NCBI GenBank assembly: GCA_012800625.1
Contig: JAAZIY010000254.1
Coordinates: forward strand, 1-7,411
DNA length: 7,411 nt
Direction of reading: 5' to 3'
Origin: Lentisphaerota bacterium
GTDB lineage: Bacteria; Verrucomicrobiota; Lentisphaeria; Oligosphaerales; Oligosphaeraceae
Shown here: one piece after another, positions 1 through 5,754 of the stretch
Position numbering within the stretch: the stretch's first letter is position 1
How the letters are laid out: every line of letters begins with the position of its first letter
Made by a program: the position numbers and the translations under genes
The notes under the pieces: generated by a model
The model's input: the letters and a program-made list of their open reading frames with translations, nothing else
The model's database searches: none
What the model was told of the DNA's origin: nothing

Positions 1-20
1 AGGCGCATAACCATGCTTAA

Positions 21-40
21 CCCCAGGCTTCAGCCTGGGG
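21..40. repeat. Perfect GC-rich hairpin, REP-like
   Basis: CCCCAGGCT and AGCCTGGGG form a perfect 9-bp inverted repeat with a 2-nt spacer, or 8 bp with the loop TTCA. No T-run follows, so it does not look like an intrinsic terminator. It is the first of three hairpins between 21 and 149 in a gene-free stretch. This pattern is typical of dispersed extragenic palindromes in environmental bacteria; the family assignment is inferred from form only. Confidence 0.55.
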
Positions 41-61
41 TGCAGGCAACCATCAAAACCG

Positions 62-78
62 GCGCCTCGTAGAGGCGC
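62..78. repeat. Short hairpin with GTAG loop/tetranucleotide, REP-like
   Basis: GCGCCTC and GAGGCGC form a 7-bp perfect stem around the loop GTA. Read on the plus strand, GTAG sits next to the second arm. A GTAG or GGAG tetranucleotide beside a palindrome is the known signature of REP elements mobilised by REP-associated tyrosine transposases (RAYTs). No such transposase gene is in the window, so any mobilisation would have to come from elsewhere. Confidence 0.45.
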
Positions 79-92
79 TACTATGCCCCCCC

Positions 93-115
93 CTTTTTGG
101 ACGCGGTCTATCTTA
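93..115 (+). repeat. Dispersed core repeat, copy A
   Basis: The copy begins CTTTTTGGACGCGGTCTA and continues TCTTA. The first 18 bases are identical to copy C (5583-5605, opposite strand), and 20 of 23 match copy B (2672-2694). It lies between two REP-like hairpins, about 145 bp past the 3' end of enolase. A run of eight C bases precedes the T-run. Its function is unknown. Confidence 0.6.
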
Positions 116-126
116 GTTGGTTGTAT

Positions 127-149
127 GCCGGCAAGGATGCCGGCGCTCC
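127..149 (-). repeat. REP-like hairpin with GGAG flank
   Basis: GCCGGCA (127-133) pairs with TGCCGGC (138-144) around the loop AGGA. On the minus strand the hairpin is preceded by GGAG (146-149) and CGC. The GGAG-plus-palindrome arrangement matches the general design of REP sequences. It is non-coding and lies between core copy A and the 9-bp array. Confidence 0.5.
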
Positions 150-170
150 GACCCCGTTACAGCCGATCGA

Positions 171-231
171 TTCGTCCGATGCGTCCGATTCGTCCGATGC
201 GTCCGATTCGTCCGATTCGTGTGTCTTGGTG
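171..231 (+). repeat. 9-bp tandem array running into a 10-bp-type unit
   Basis: Positions 171-215 hold five units of T[T/G]CGTCCGA. The second base alternates T, G, T, G, T, giving an 18-bp higher-order period. The array then runs into TTCGTGTGTCTTGGTG (216-231), which differs by one base from the TTCGTGTGTCTTAGTG pattern of the 10-bp array at 5626-5750. The array ends about 30 bp past the enolase stop codon, in its 3' flank. Open frames through it are low-complexity Arg/Pro or Arg/Thr strings and are not credible genes. Confidence 0.7.
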
Positions 232-260
232 CCGCCGCTTTGCTTTGCCGGCAAGTGTAT

Positions 261-1535
261 TTATTTGTAGCCGTAAACCGCATTATCGCCCAGGGCTTTT
301 TCGATGCGCAAAAGCTCATTGTATTTGGCGGTGCGTTCGCTGCGGCTGAGCGAGCCGCATTTGATCTGGCCGGCTTCGGTGGCCACGGCCAAGGCGGCGA
401 TAAAACAGTCTTCGCTTTCGCCGGAACGATGGCTGATGACATTGTCATAGCCGGCTTTTTTAGCCATGCTGATCACGTCCAGGGTTTCGGTCAAGGTACC
501 GATCTGGTTGAGCTTGATGAGTATGGCATTGGCGCAGTTTTGCTCTATACCCTTGCGCAGGAAGAGCGGGTTAGTGACAAAGAGGTCGTCGCCGACCAAC
601 TGGCATTTATCGCCCAGCTTTGCGGTCAGGGTGGCCCAGCCCTGCCAGTCGGCCTCGTCCATGCCGTCCTCGATGGAGTCAATGGGGTAGTTGGCGACCA
701 ATTCGGCCAGGTAGTCGGCCTGTTCGGCGCTAGTGCGGCAGCTGCCTTGTTCGCCTTCAAAGATGCGGCTGTCATACTTGCCGTCTTTGTAGAACTCTGA
801 GGCGGCGCAGTCCAGCGCCAGGCTGATGTCGCTGCCCGGTTTGTAGCCGGCTTTTTCGATGGCCAGAAGCAGGGTGTCCAGGGCGTCCTCGACCGAGTTC
901 AGCGCCGGCGCAAAGCCGCCCTCGTCCCCGACGGCGGTGCTGAAGCCGCGTTTTTTAAGCTCCTTGCTCAGGCTGTGAAAGACCTCCGCGCCCCAGCGCA
1001 GGGCTTCTTTGAAGCAGCAGGCGCCTATGGGGCGAATCATGAACTCCTGGAAGGCCAGCGGGGCCGAGGAGTGCGAGCCGCCGTTGATGACGTTCATCAT
1101 GGGCACCGGCAGACGTTTGGCGTTCACTCCACCCAGGTAGCGATACAGGGGTTGACCAGAGGCCTTGGCCGCCGCCACTGCGTTGGCCAGCGAGACTGCC
1201 AGCAGGGCATTGGCGCCCAGGCGGCTTTTGTCGCTGCTGCCGTCCAGCTCCAGCATGGCGGCGTCCAGCGCGGCCTGGTCGAAGGCTTTCATGCCCAGCA
1301 GTTTTGGCGCGAGCGTATTTTCAATTGCCGCCACTGCTTTGAGCACGCCTTTGCCGCCGTAGCGAGCCGGGTCCTTGTCGCGCAGCTCGAGGGCCTCATT
1401 TTCGCCGGTGCTTGCTCCCGAGGGCACTATGGCGCGTCCACAGCTGCCGTCTGAGAGCAGTACCGTTGCCTCCACGGTGGGGTTTCCGCGCGAGTCTAGC
1501 AGCTCCATGGCGTCGATTTTAGTAATGGTCAGCAT
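261..1535 (-). CDS. eno: Enolase (phosphopyruvate hydratase)
   Basis: This cytosolic glycolytic enzyme interconverts 2-phosphoglycerate and phosphoenolpyruvate using Mg2+. The protein is 424 residues, against roughly 415-435 in the family. Visible active-site residues are Ser39 in the PSGASTGE loop, Glu164 (QEF), Glu205 (GDEGGF), metal ligands Asp242, Glu289 and Asp316, catalytic Lys341, the His369-Arg370-Ser371 loop and Lys392. The start MLTITKID is chosen because GGAG sits 6 nt upstream; an in-frame ATG at 1580 would add 15 uncharacteristic residues. The His154 loop reads NGGSHSSAPLAFQEF instead of the HADNN form of E. coli, which I associate with Bacteroidota/PVC-type enolases. The gene is transcribed alone, divergent from the phosphoesterase, with a candidate promoter at 1587-1615. 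No obvious intrinsic terminator follows, only a TTGCCGGCAA palindrome (245-254). Confidence 0.98.
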   Translation of the reverse strand: MLTITKIDAMELLDSRGNPTVEATVLLSDGSCGRAIVPSGASTGENEALELRDKDPARYGGKGVLKAVAAIENTLAPKLLGMKAFDQAALDAAMLELDGSSDKSRLGANALLAVSLANAVAAAKASGQPLYRYLGGVNAKRLPVPMMNVINGGSHSSAPLAFQEFMIRPIGACCFKEALRWGAEVFHSLSKELKKRGFSTAVGDEGGFAPALNSVEDALDTLLLAIEKAGYKPGSDISLALDCAASEFYKDGKYDSRIFEGEQGSCRTSAEQADYLAELVANYPIDSIEDGMDEADWQGWATLTAKLGDKCQLVGDDLFVTNPLFLRKGIEQNCANAILIKLNQIGTLTETLDVISMAKKAGYDNVISHRSGESEDCFIAALAVATEAGQIKCGSLSRSERTAKYNELLRIEKALGDNAVYGYK

Positions 1536-1540
1536 AGTTG

Positions 1541-1545
1541 TCTCC
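1541..1545 (-). promoter_or_regulatory. Ribosome binding site of enolase
   Basis: On the minus strand GGAGA lies 5 nt before ATG 1535 (GGAG spaced by 6). It decides for the 424-residue start over the upstream ATG at 1580. Confidence 0.8.
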
Positions 1546-1586
1546 GCTTTGAGTTCCAGTTTATTTTCCATTAGGGACACTGCAAC

Positions 1587-1615
1587 AATATAACCGCATT
1601 TTTAAGCTGTGTGCA
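1587..1615 (-). promoter_or_regulatory. Candidate sigma-70-type promoter for enolase
   Basis: On the minus strand TGCACA (1615-1610, 4 of 6 matches to TTGACA) and TATATT (1592-1587, 5 of 6 to TATAAT) are separated by 17 bp. Transcription would start near 1580 and give a leader of roughly 45 nt carrying the enolase ribosome binding site. This is a consensus match read by eye only. Confidence 0.35.
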
Positions 1616-1660
1616 GCGGTATGCTTAGTCCGGCATTTTTGTCAAATTTCTGCTGTTTGG

Positions 1661-1683
1661 CTTTTTGTATGCGGTCTGAAGCA
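1661..1683 (+). repeat. Diverged dispersed core repeat, copy E
   Basis: CTTTTTGTATGCGGTCTG matches copies A and C at 15 of the first 17 positions, with GGACG replaced by GTATG. Similarity fades in the last five bases. It lies about 160 bp upstream of the phosphoesterase start. It may be a decayed copy or a chance match. Confidence 0.35.
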
Positions 1684-1794
1684 CAGTACAGCTGTGGCTG
1701 TCGGCCAATGTCATTCACGCGCTTTTTTGCCTTGCAGGTTTGAAACTTTTGAAAACGGCAATACCTTACTATTTTTGCACTTGATTTTTCGCTA

Positions 1795-1812
1795 GTCAGC
1801 TATTTTGCTGAC
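1795..1812. promoter_or_regulatory. Inverted repeat upstream of phosphoesterase
   Basis: GTCAGC, then TATTTT, then GCTGAC: a perfect 6-bp inverted repeat around a 6-bp AT spacer. Its right edge lies 28 bp before the phosphoesterase ATG. It could be an operator overlapping a -10-like TATTTT, or a small leader hairpin. No regulator is visible nearby. Confidence 0.3.
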
Positions 1813-1830
1813 GCAGACATATGTGGGACT

Positions 1831-1834
1831 AGGA
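1831..1834 (+). promoter_or_regulatory. Ribosome binding site of the phosphoesterase
   Basis: AGGA lies 6 nt before ATG 1841. This supports a start directly before the beta strand and metal-binding motif (MKIAVLGDIH) rather than the upstream in-frame ATG at 1805. Confidence 0.65.
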
Positions 1835-1840
1835 ATTTGC

Positions 1841-2584
1841 ATGAAAATAGCAGTCTTAGGTGATATACATTCTAACTTGGAAGCTTTGACCGCCGTTTTG
1901 GCAAAGGCCCAGGAGCTTGGCTGCGATAAATATGTATGCATCGGCGACATAGTCGGCTATAATGCCAATCCGCATGAGTGCCTGGAAATCGTGCGCGGGC
2001 TGGACCTGCTCGCCGTGGTCATGGGCAATCATGACTCGTATACCAGCAATGCGCGCGAATTGGTCGGCTTTAATTTGCAGGCCGCCAAGGCGGTCGAGTG
2101 GACGCGCGAGCAGCTCAGCGCCGAAGAGCTGGAATGGCTGCGCAAGCTGCCCATGAAAGAGGATGTTTTTCTGAATTCCCCGCCAGTAAGATTCAGCATA
2201 GTGCATTCGACCATGGACAATCCCAATATGTGGGGCTATATCTTTGACCGCTTCACAGCGGCGGCCTCGATGCAGTATCAATGGACCCCGCTCTGTTTTT
2301 TCGGCCACACTCATACTCCGCTGGCCTTTGTGAAAACCGATACCGTGGTGGGCGGCCTGTATGACAGCTTGAAAGTGGAGGCCAATCACAAGTACCTGAT
2401 CAACGTGGGTAGCGTGGGACAGCCCAGAGACCGGGACCCGCGCGCCGCTTTCGTGGTCTATGATGTGGAGGCAGCCGAGGTGACGCTGCATAGGGTGGAG
2501 TATGATTTTGAAAGCAGCCAGAGGAAGATATTGGCCGCGGGGCTGCCGGCGCGCCTGGCGGAACGCCTGGCGGTGGGACGCTAG
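1841..2584 (+). CDS. Calcineurin-like metallophosphoesterase
   Basis: A 247-residue soluble protein of the binuclear metallophosphatase superfamily (Metallophos_2, YfcE/MJ0936-like). The metal-binding motifs occur in order: GDIH (Asp8, His10), GDIVGY (Asp36), GNHD (Asn63, His64), His122 in IVHST, and GHTH (His156, His158). The family-typical NVGSVGQPRD follows at about 188-197. The substrate is unknown; relatives act on phosphodiesters or phosphomonoesters. The order and length match the compact predicted phosphodiesterases, without signal peptide or membrane segment, so a cytosolic location is inferred. It is divergent from enolase. Aconitase follows 137 bp downstream on the same strand, beyond a repeat array, so co-transcription is possible but not evident. 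Confidence 0.9.
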   Translation: MKIAVLGDIHSNLEALTAVLAKAQELGCDKYVCIGDIVGYNANPHECLEIVRGLDLLAVVMGNHDSYTSNARELVGFNLQAAKAVEWTREQLSAEELEWLRKLPMKEDVFLNSPPVRFSIVHSTMDNPNMWGYIFDRFTAAASMQYQWTPLCFFGHTHTPLAFVKTDTVVGGLYDSLKVEANHKYLINVGSVGQPRDRDPRAAFVVYDVEAAEVTLHRVEYDFESSQRKILAAGLPARLAERLAVGR

Positions 2585-2599
2585 CTAGAATTGCGGCGC

Positions 2600-2664
2600 C
2601 TTCGTGTCTCTTCGTGTCCTTTAGTGTGTCTTCGTGTCCTCCCCCCTTCGTGTGCCTTAGTGGC
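2600..2664 (+). repeat. 10-bp-period tandem array, degenerate
   Basis: Units of about 10 bp on the pattern CTTCGTGTCT / CTTCGTGTCC / TTTAGTGTGT / CTTCGTGTCC are followed by a C-run and then TTCGTGTGCCTTAGTGG. It starts 15 bp after the phosphoesterase stop. The array at 5626-5750 has the same unit on the opposite strand. In both places a core repeat lies downstream of the array in the same relative orientation. Confidence 0.75.
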
Positions 2665-2671
2665 TCAAAGA

Positions 2672-2694
2672 CTTTTTGGACGGGGTTTAACTTA
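2672..2694 (+). repeat. Dispersed core repeat, copy B
   Basis: CTTTTTGGACGGGGTTTA followed by ACTTA matches copy A at 20 of 23 positions. It begins 8 bp after the 10-bp array and ends 27 bp before the chosen aconitase start. A TACAAT hexamer (2693-2698) follows TTGGAC by 11 bp; copy D has the same layout with TAAAAT. It may therefore overlap the aconitase promoter, although an 11-bp spacer does not fit a normal sigma-70 promoter. Confidence 0.55.
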
Positions 2695-2721
2695 CAATTT
2701 ACCATGCAACTAAAGAAACCA

Positions 2722-4674
2722 ATGAATCTCATCGAAAAAATCATTCATTCGCATCTAGCTGGCGGTGAAAGCCAGGCTGGTGCGGAAATCAAGCTGGTCA
2801 TAGACCAGACTCTTTGCCAGGACGCCACCGGCACCATGGCCTTTCTTGAACTTGAGGCCATGGGGATAGAGCGCGTCAAGACCGAGCTTTCAGTTCAGTA
2901 TGTAGACCACAACACTGGGCAGATAGGTCCGGAGAATGCCAATGATCATCTTTATTTGCAGAGTGTCTGCGCCGCCAAGGGGGTTTTGTACTCCCGCGCC
3001 GGCAACGGCATTTGCCATCAGGTGCATCTGGAGCGTTTTGGCGCTCCGGGCAAGACTCTGCTGGGTTCTGATTCGCATACTCCCACCGGCGGCGGCATAG
3101 GGATGCTCGCCATAGGGGCCGGCGGCCTGGATGTGGCTTTGGCCATGGCCGGCGAGCCTTTCAAGCTGACTTATCCCCGTATCACTGGCATATGCTTGAG
3201 CGGCAGGCTGCCTGCCTGGGTAGCGGCCAAGGACGTTATCTTGAAAGTGCTCTCCATACTGGGCAGCAAGGGTAATGTCGATACTGCCATCGAGTACTTT
3301 GGCTCCGGGGTGGAGTCGCTAAGCGTGCCGGAGAGAGCCACCATCACTAATATGGGCGCGGAACTGGGCGTCACCAGCTCGGTGTTCCCCTCTGACCAAA
3401 ATACGCTGGCCTTCCTCAAGGCTCAGGGCAGGGCGCAGGACTGGGTGGAGCTGAAAGCAGACGATGACGCCAAGTACGACAAGATCATTGAGATCGACCT
3501 TTCCAGCCTGGAGCCTTTGGCTGCCTGCCCCTCGAACCCGGGCAATATTGCCAGCCTGGCAGAGTGCGGCGGCATAGAGGTAAACCAGGTGCTGATTGGC
3601 TCCTGCACCAATAGCTCGCTGAAAGACCTACAGACTGTGGCGGCCATGCTCAAAGGTCGCAAATTGCCCGGCGGCGTCTCGCTGGGCATTGCCCCGGGCA
3701 GCCGGCAGGTATTGCAGATGCTCAGCCGCGACGGCTCGCTGGAGAGCATGCTGTCGGCGGGTTGCCGCATCCTGGAGTCCGCCTGCGGTCCCTGCATAGG
3801 ACAGGGTTTCAGCCCGGCCTCCGACACTGTCACAGTGCGCACTTTTAACCGCAACTTCCTAAATCGCAGCGGTACGCGTAACGACCGCTGCTACCTGGTC
3901 AGTCCTGAGACTGCCGTGGCCAGCGCCTTGACAGGCAGGCTTTCAGACCCGCGTCAGGTGGCCAAGGAGCTTGACCTGGAGTACCCTGACTGGAAGATGC
4001 CCGAGCAATTCATCATTGACGACAGTATGATAGAGCTGCCCGCCGCTCCTGGTAAGTCCGCCGAGATTATCCGCAAAGAGACCATAGGCGCTCCGCCGCA
4101 GTGCAGCGCCTTGCCGGAGAATCTGCAGGGCGAGGTTCTGCTGCAGCTTGAGGACCGCATCACCACTGACCATATCATGCCGGCTGGCGCCAACCTGAAA
4201 TTTCGCAGCAACATACCGCGTTACGCCGAGGTTGTTTTTGACTGCTTCAACCGCGAGGGCGAGCCTACTTTTGCGCAGCGCGCCTCCGCTCTGCGCGACA
4301 GCGGCAAGGCCGGTATTATCGTGGCAGGCGAAAGCTACGGGCAGGGTTCCTCGCGCGAACACGCCGCCATCTGTCCCATGTATCTGGGCGTGCGCCTGGT
4401 CGCGGCGTTTTCCATCGAGCGTATCCATGCCGCCAACCTGGTGAATTTCGGCATCCTGCCGCTGCAAATCTGCAGCCCGGAGGACTATGGCCTGCTAAAA
4501 CAGGGGGTTGCGGTGGAAATCAATGAGCTGCCCAAACAAATACGGCAGGGGCAGGAAATTGAAATGACGCTGAGCTTGCCCGAGGGGACAACGCGACGCA
4601 TAGTGCTGCGGCACAATCTCTCCCAGGATGACCAGGAGCTGGTCATTCGAGGCGGCAAGCTGGCGCAGTCCTGA
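2722..4674 (+). CDS. acn: Aconitate hydratase, Aquifex-type
   Basis: This cytosolic [4Fe-4S] enzyme interconverts citrate and isocitrate in the TCA cycle. At 650 residues it is closer to the short Aquifex-type and mitochondrial-like aconitases than to the roughly 900-residue AcnA/AcnB. Motifs in order are DQTLCQDATGTMA (28-40), VDHN (61-64), GSDSHTPTGGGIGMLAIGAGGLDVA (115-139), the cluster ligands Cys295 (GSCTNS), Cys355 and Cys358 (ACGPCIG), RSGT, and the C-terminal swivel domain from about 470. The swivel domain carries DRITTDHIMPAG and YGQGSSREHAA (Ser543-Ser544-Arg545). The start MNLIEKII fits the family N-terminus but has only a weak purine stretch (AAAGAAA) upstream; ATG 2704 is an in-frame alternative adding six residues. 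A related hydro-lyase such as homoaconitase is possible but less likely. The kinase-like gene follows 68 bp downstream. Confidence 0.93.
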   Translation: MNLIEKIIHSHLAGGESQAGAEIKLVIDQTLCQDATGTMAFLELEAMGIERVKTELSVQYVDHNTGQIGPENANDHLYLQSVCAAKGVLYSRAGNGICHQVHLERFGAPGKTLLGSDSHTPTGGGIGMLAIGAGGLDVALAMAGEPFKLTYPRITGICLSGRLPAWVAAKDVILKVLSILGSKGNVDTAIEYFGSGVESLSVPERATITNMGAELGVTSSVFPSDQNTLAFLKAQGRAQDWVELKADDDAKYDKIIEIDLSSLEPLAACPSNPGNIASLAECGGIEVNQVLIGSCTNSSLKDLQTVAAMLKGRKLPGGVSLGIAPGSRQVLQMLSRDGSLESMLSAGCRILESACGPCIGQGFSPASDTVTVRTFNRNFLNRSGTRNDRCYLVSPETAVASALTGRLSDPRQVAKELDLEYPDWKMPEQFIIDDSMIELPAAPGKSAEIIRKETIGAPPQCSALPENLQGEVLLQLEDRITTDHIMPAGANLKFRSNIPRYAEVVFDCFNREGEPTFAQRASALRDSGKAGIIVAGESYGQGSSREHAAICPMYLGVRLVAAFSIERIHAANLVNFGILPLQICSPEDYGLLKQGVAVEINELPKQIRQGQEIEMTLSLPEGTTRRIVLRHNLSQDDQELVIRGGKLAQS

Positions 4675-4742
4675 TTTGCCTGCCCAGTCTGCTGTCACTA
4701 TTCCTTCGGCAAACCCGGCATTTTACCCGCATTTGCATATTC

Positions 4743-5549
4743 ATGAGTAACAAGATTTCCTACCGCGTCACCGGGCTTTTGGCCGAGGGCGGCATGGCCC
4801 AGCTTTTCAATATAGTCTGTAGCGATGGCCGCCGAGCGGTTTTGCGCCAGCTGCATGGGCGCTATGTCTGGCGGCTGAAACCGCGTCGGCGTTTCGTCAA
4901 TGGTCTGCAACTGCGCGCCGAGCTTTCGCCTCACGAGCGTATTGCCAGCACACTGGAGTTTGGCAGCCGCTGGCTCAAGCCCTATGAGATCATCGAGCTG
5001 GTCGAGGGGGTTAATCTGAAGGTCCTGATCAATCAGCGCAATGAGGCCTTGCGCATGCATTGCGATGAAATCCTGCTGGGAGCCGCCAAGGCACTGGCCT
5101 ATATGCATCAGAAAAAACTCCTGCACCTGGATGTCAAGCCGGAGAATTTCCTGGTTGACTGCCGCGACCGTTTCAATCCGCTGGTCAAATTGACCGATTT
5201 CGACCTGGCCTGTACTTTAGAGCAGGGGCGCAGCAGCCGTCCTTCCGGCACACCGGCCTATATGGCGCCGGAGCAGTTTAACCTCAAGCTCTCTTTAAGA
5301 GCCTCCGACGTGTTTGCATTTGGCGTTATGGCATATCACGCCTACAGCGGCAGGTTCCCTTTCAGCGGCAATTCCGAACTGCAGACCATGCGCAACCAGG
5401 CCGACGAAAATGTGCGCCCCAGACCCATAGGCGAATACTGTCCTGAGCTTTCACCGCGCATGGAACGGGTGATTATGCGTTGCCTGGCTAAACGCGTGCA
5501 GGAAAGATACCCAGATATGAGCGCCTGCCTGAATGATATGTCATCATGA
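4743..5549 (+). CDS. Ser/Thr protein kinase-fold protein with atypical ATP site
   Basis: A 268-residue, stand-alone kinase domain of the bacterial Hanks type, with no membrane segment or sensor domain. Recognisable subdomains are the catalytic loop HLDVKPEN (Asp130, Lys132, Asn135), the metal-binding motif as DFD (152-154, usually DFG), GTPAYMAPE (169-177) and SDVFAFGV (188-195). The N-lobe is abnormal. The glycine loop reads A14-E-G16-G-M-A19, losing two of its three glycines. The beta-3 Lys appears to be Arg35 (AVLR), and the alpha-C Glu aligns by eye with Gly54. It may be a pseudokinase, a weak kinase, or use another Lys. There is no clear Shine-Dalgarno sequence before the ATG (the upstream bases are GCATTTGCATATTC), and no better start exists because the next Met lies inside the glycine loop. 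The 68-bp gap after aconitase has no obvious terminator, suggesting co-transcription. Target unknown. Confidence 0.88.
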   Translation: MSNKISYRVTGLLAEGGMAQLFNIVCSDGRRAVLRQLHGRYVWRLKPRRRFVNGLQLRAELSPHERIASTLEFGSRWLKPYEIIELVEGVNLKVLINQRNEALRMHCDEILLGAAKALAYMHQKKLLHLDVKPENFLVDCRDRFNPLVKLTDFDLACTLEQGRSSRPSGTPAYMAPEQFNLKLSLRASDVFAFGVMAYHAYSGRFPFSGNSELQTMRNQADENVRPRPIGEYCPELSPRMERVIMRCLAKRVQERYPDMSACLNDMSS

Positions 5550-5582
5550 GCCAAAAAGCTCCGGCTGAAGCAGTATTGGCGC

Positions 5583-5605
5583 TAACTTAGACCGCGTCCA
5601 AAAAG
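5583..5605 (-). repeat. Dispersed core repeat, copy C
   Basis: On the minus strand this reads CTTTTTGGACGCGGTCTA followed by AGTTA; the first 18 bases are identical to copy A at 93-110. The shorter string CCAAAAAGCT (plus strand) occurs here at 5598-5607, also at 5551-5560 just past the kinase stop, and again in copy D. The copy lies 34 bp after the kinase stop and is separated from the 10-bp array by about 20 bp. Confidence 0.6.
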
Positions 5606-5625
5606 CTGGCCTGGCAGGAATTTGG

Positions 5626-5750
5626 ACACGAAGACACACGAAGTTGCACTAAGACACACGAAGTTGCACTAAGACACACTAAGGCACACTAAGGCACACT
5701 AAGGCACACTAAGGCACACTAAGGCACACTAAGGCACACTAAGCTGCATT
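5626..5750 (-). repeat. 10-bp tandem array, about 12 units
   Basis: The 5681-5740 part holds six perfect copies of AAGGCACACT (plus strand; AGTGTGCCTT on minus). Degenerate units flank it: AAGACACACT, AAGTTGCACT and AAGACACACG. The last two form an identical 20-bp pair at 5631-5650 and 5651-5670. Because the unit is 10 bp and holds TAA (plus) or TAG (minus) at each junction, the perfect part places stops in all three frames on both strands, so it is non-coding. It fills the convergent gap and ends 4 bp from the amidotransferase stop codon. It is not a CRISPR array: there are no spacers and the unit is too short. Confidence 0.9.
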
Positions 5751-5754
5751 ACTG

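Larger units (their letters stand above)
1616..1840. other. Divergent intergenic region without a gene
   Basis: Together with 1536-1615 this makes a 305-bp gap between the enolase and phosphoesterase starts. It is AT-richer than the genes, as expected for a divergent promoter region. It contains a diverged copy of the core repeat (1661-1683), an ACAGCTGT palindrome (1688-1695), T-rich runs and an inverted repeat (1795-1812). I could not find a well-spaced -35/-10 pair for the phosphoesterase. I see no small ORF with a convincing start and no recognisable RNA gene. Confidence 0.6.

Noticed and set aside
117..800. Open frame of 227 codons on the plus strand at the enolase 3' end
   Set aside because: It runs antisense to clear enolase sequence and through the 9-bp array; it has no recognisable domain and no ribosome binding site.
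1775..1806. Promoter TTGCAC ... TATTTT for the phosphoesterase
   Set aside because: The spacer is 20 bp, too long for a confident sigma-70 call; other nearby hexamer pairs have spacers of 12 to 21 bp.
1856..2491. Open frame of 211 codons on the minus strand
   Set aside because: It is antisense to the phosphoesterase, whose full set of metal motifs is on the plus strand; no family resemblance.
3943..4467. Open frame of 174 codons antisense to aconitase
   Set aside because: It lies wholly inside conserved aconitase sequence, including the swivel-domain motif; a by-product of codon use.
5548..5561. GAGC-CAAAAA-GCTC as a terminator of the kinase-like gene
   Set aside because: The stem is only 4 bp and no T-run follows on the plus strand.
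5626..5750. CRISPR array
   Set aside because: The units are directly adjacent 10-mers without spacers, and no cas gene is in the window.
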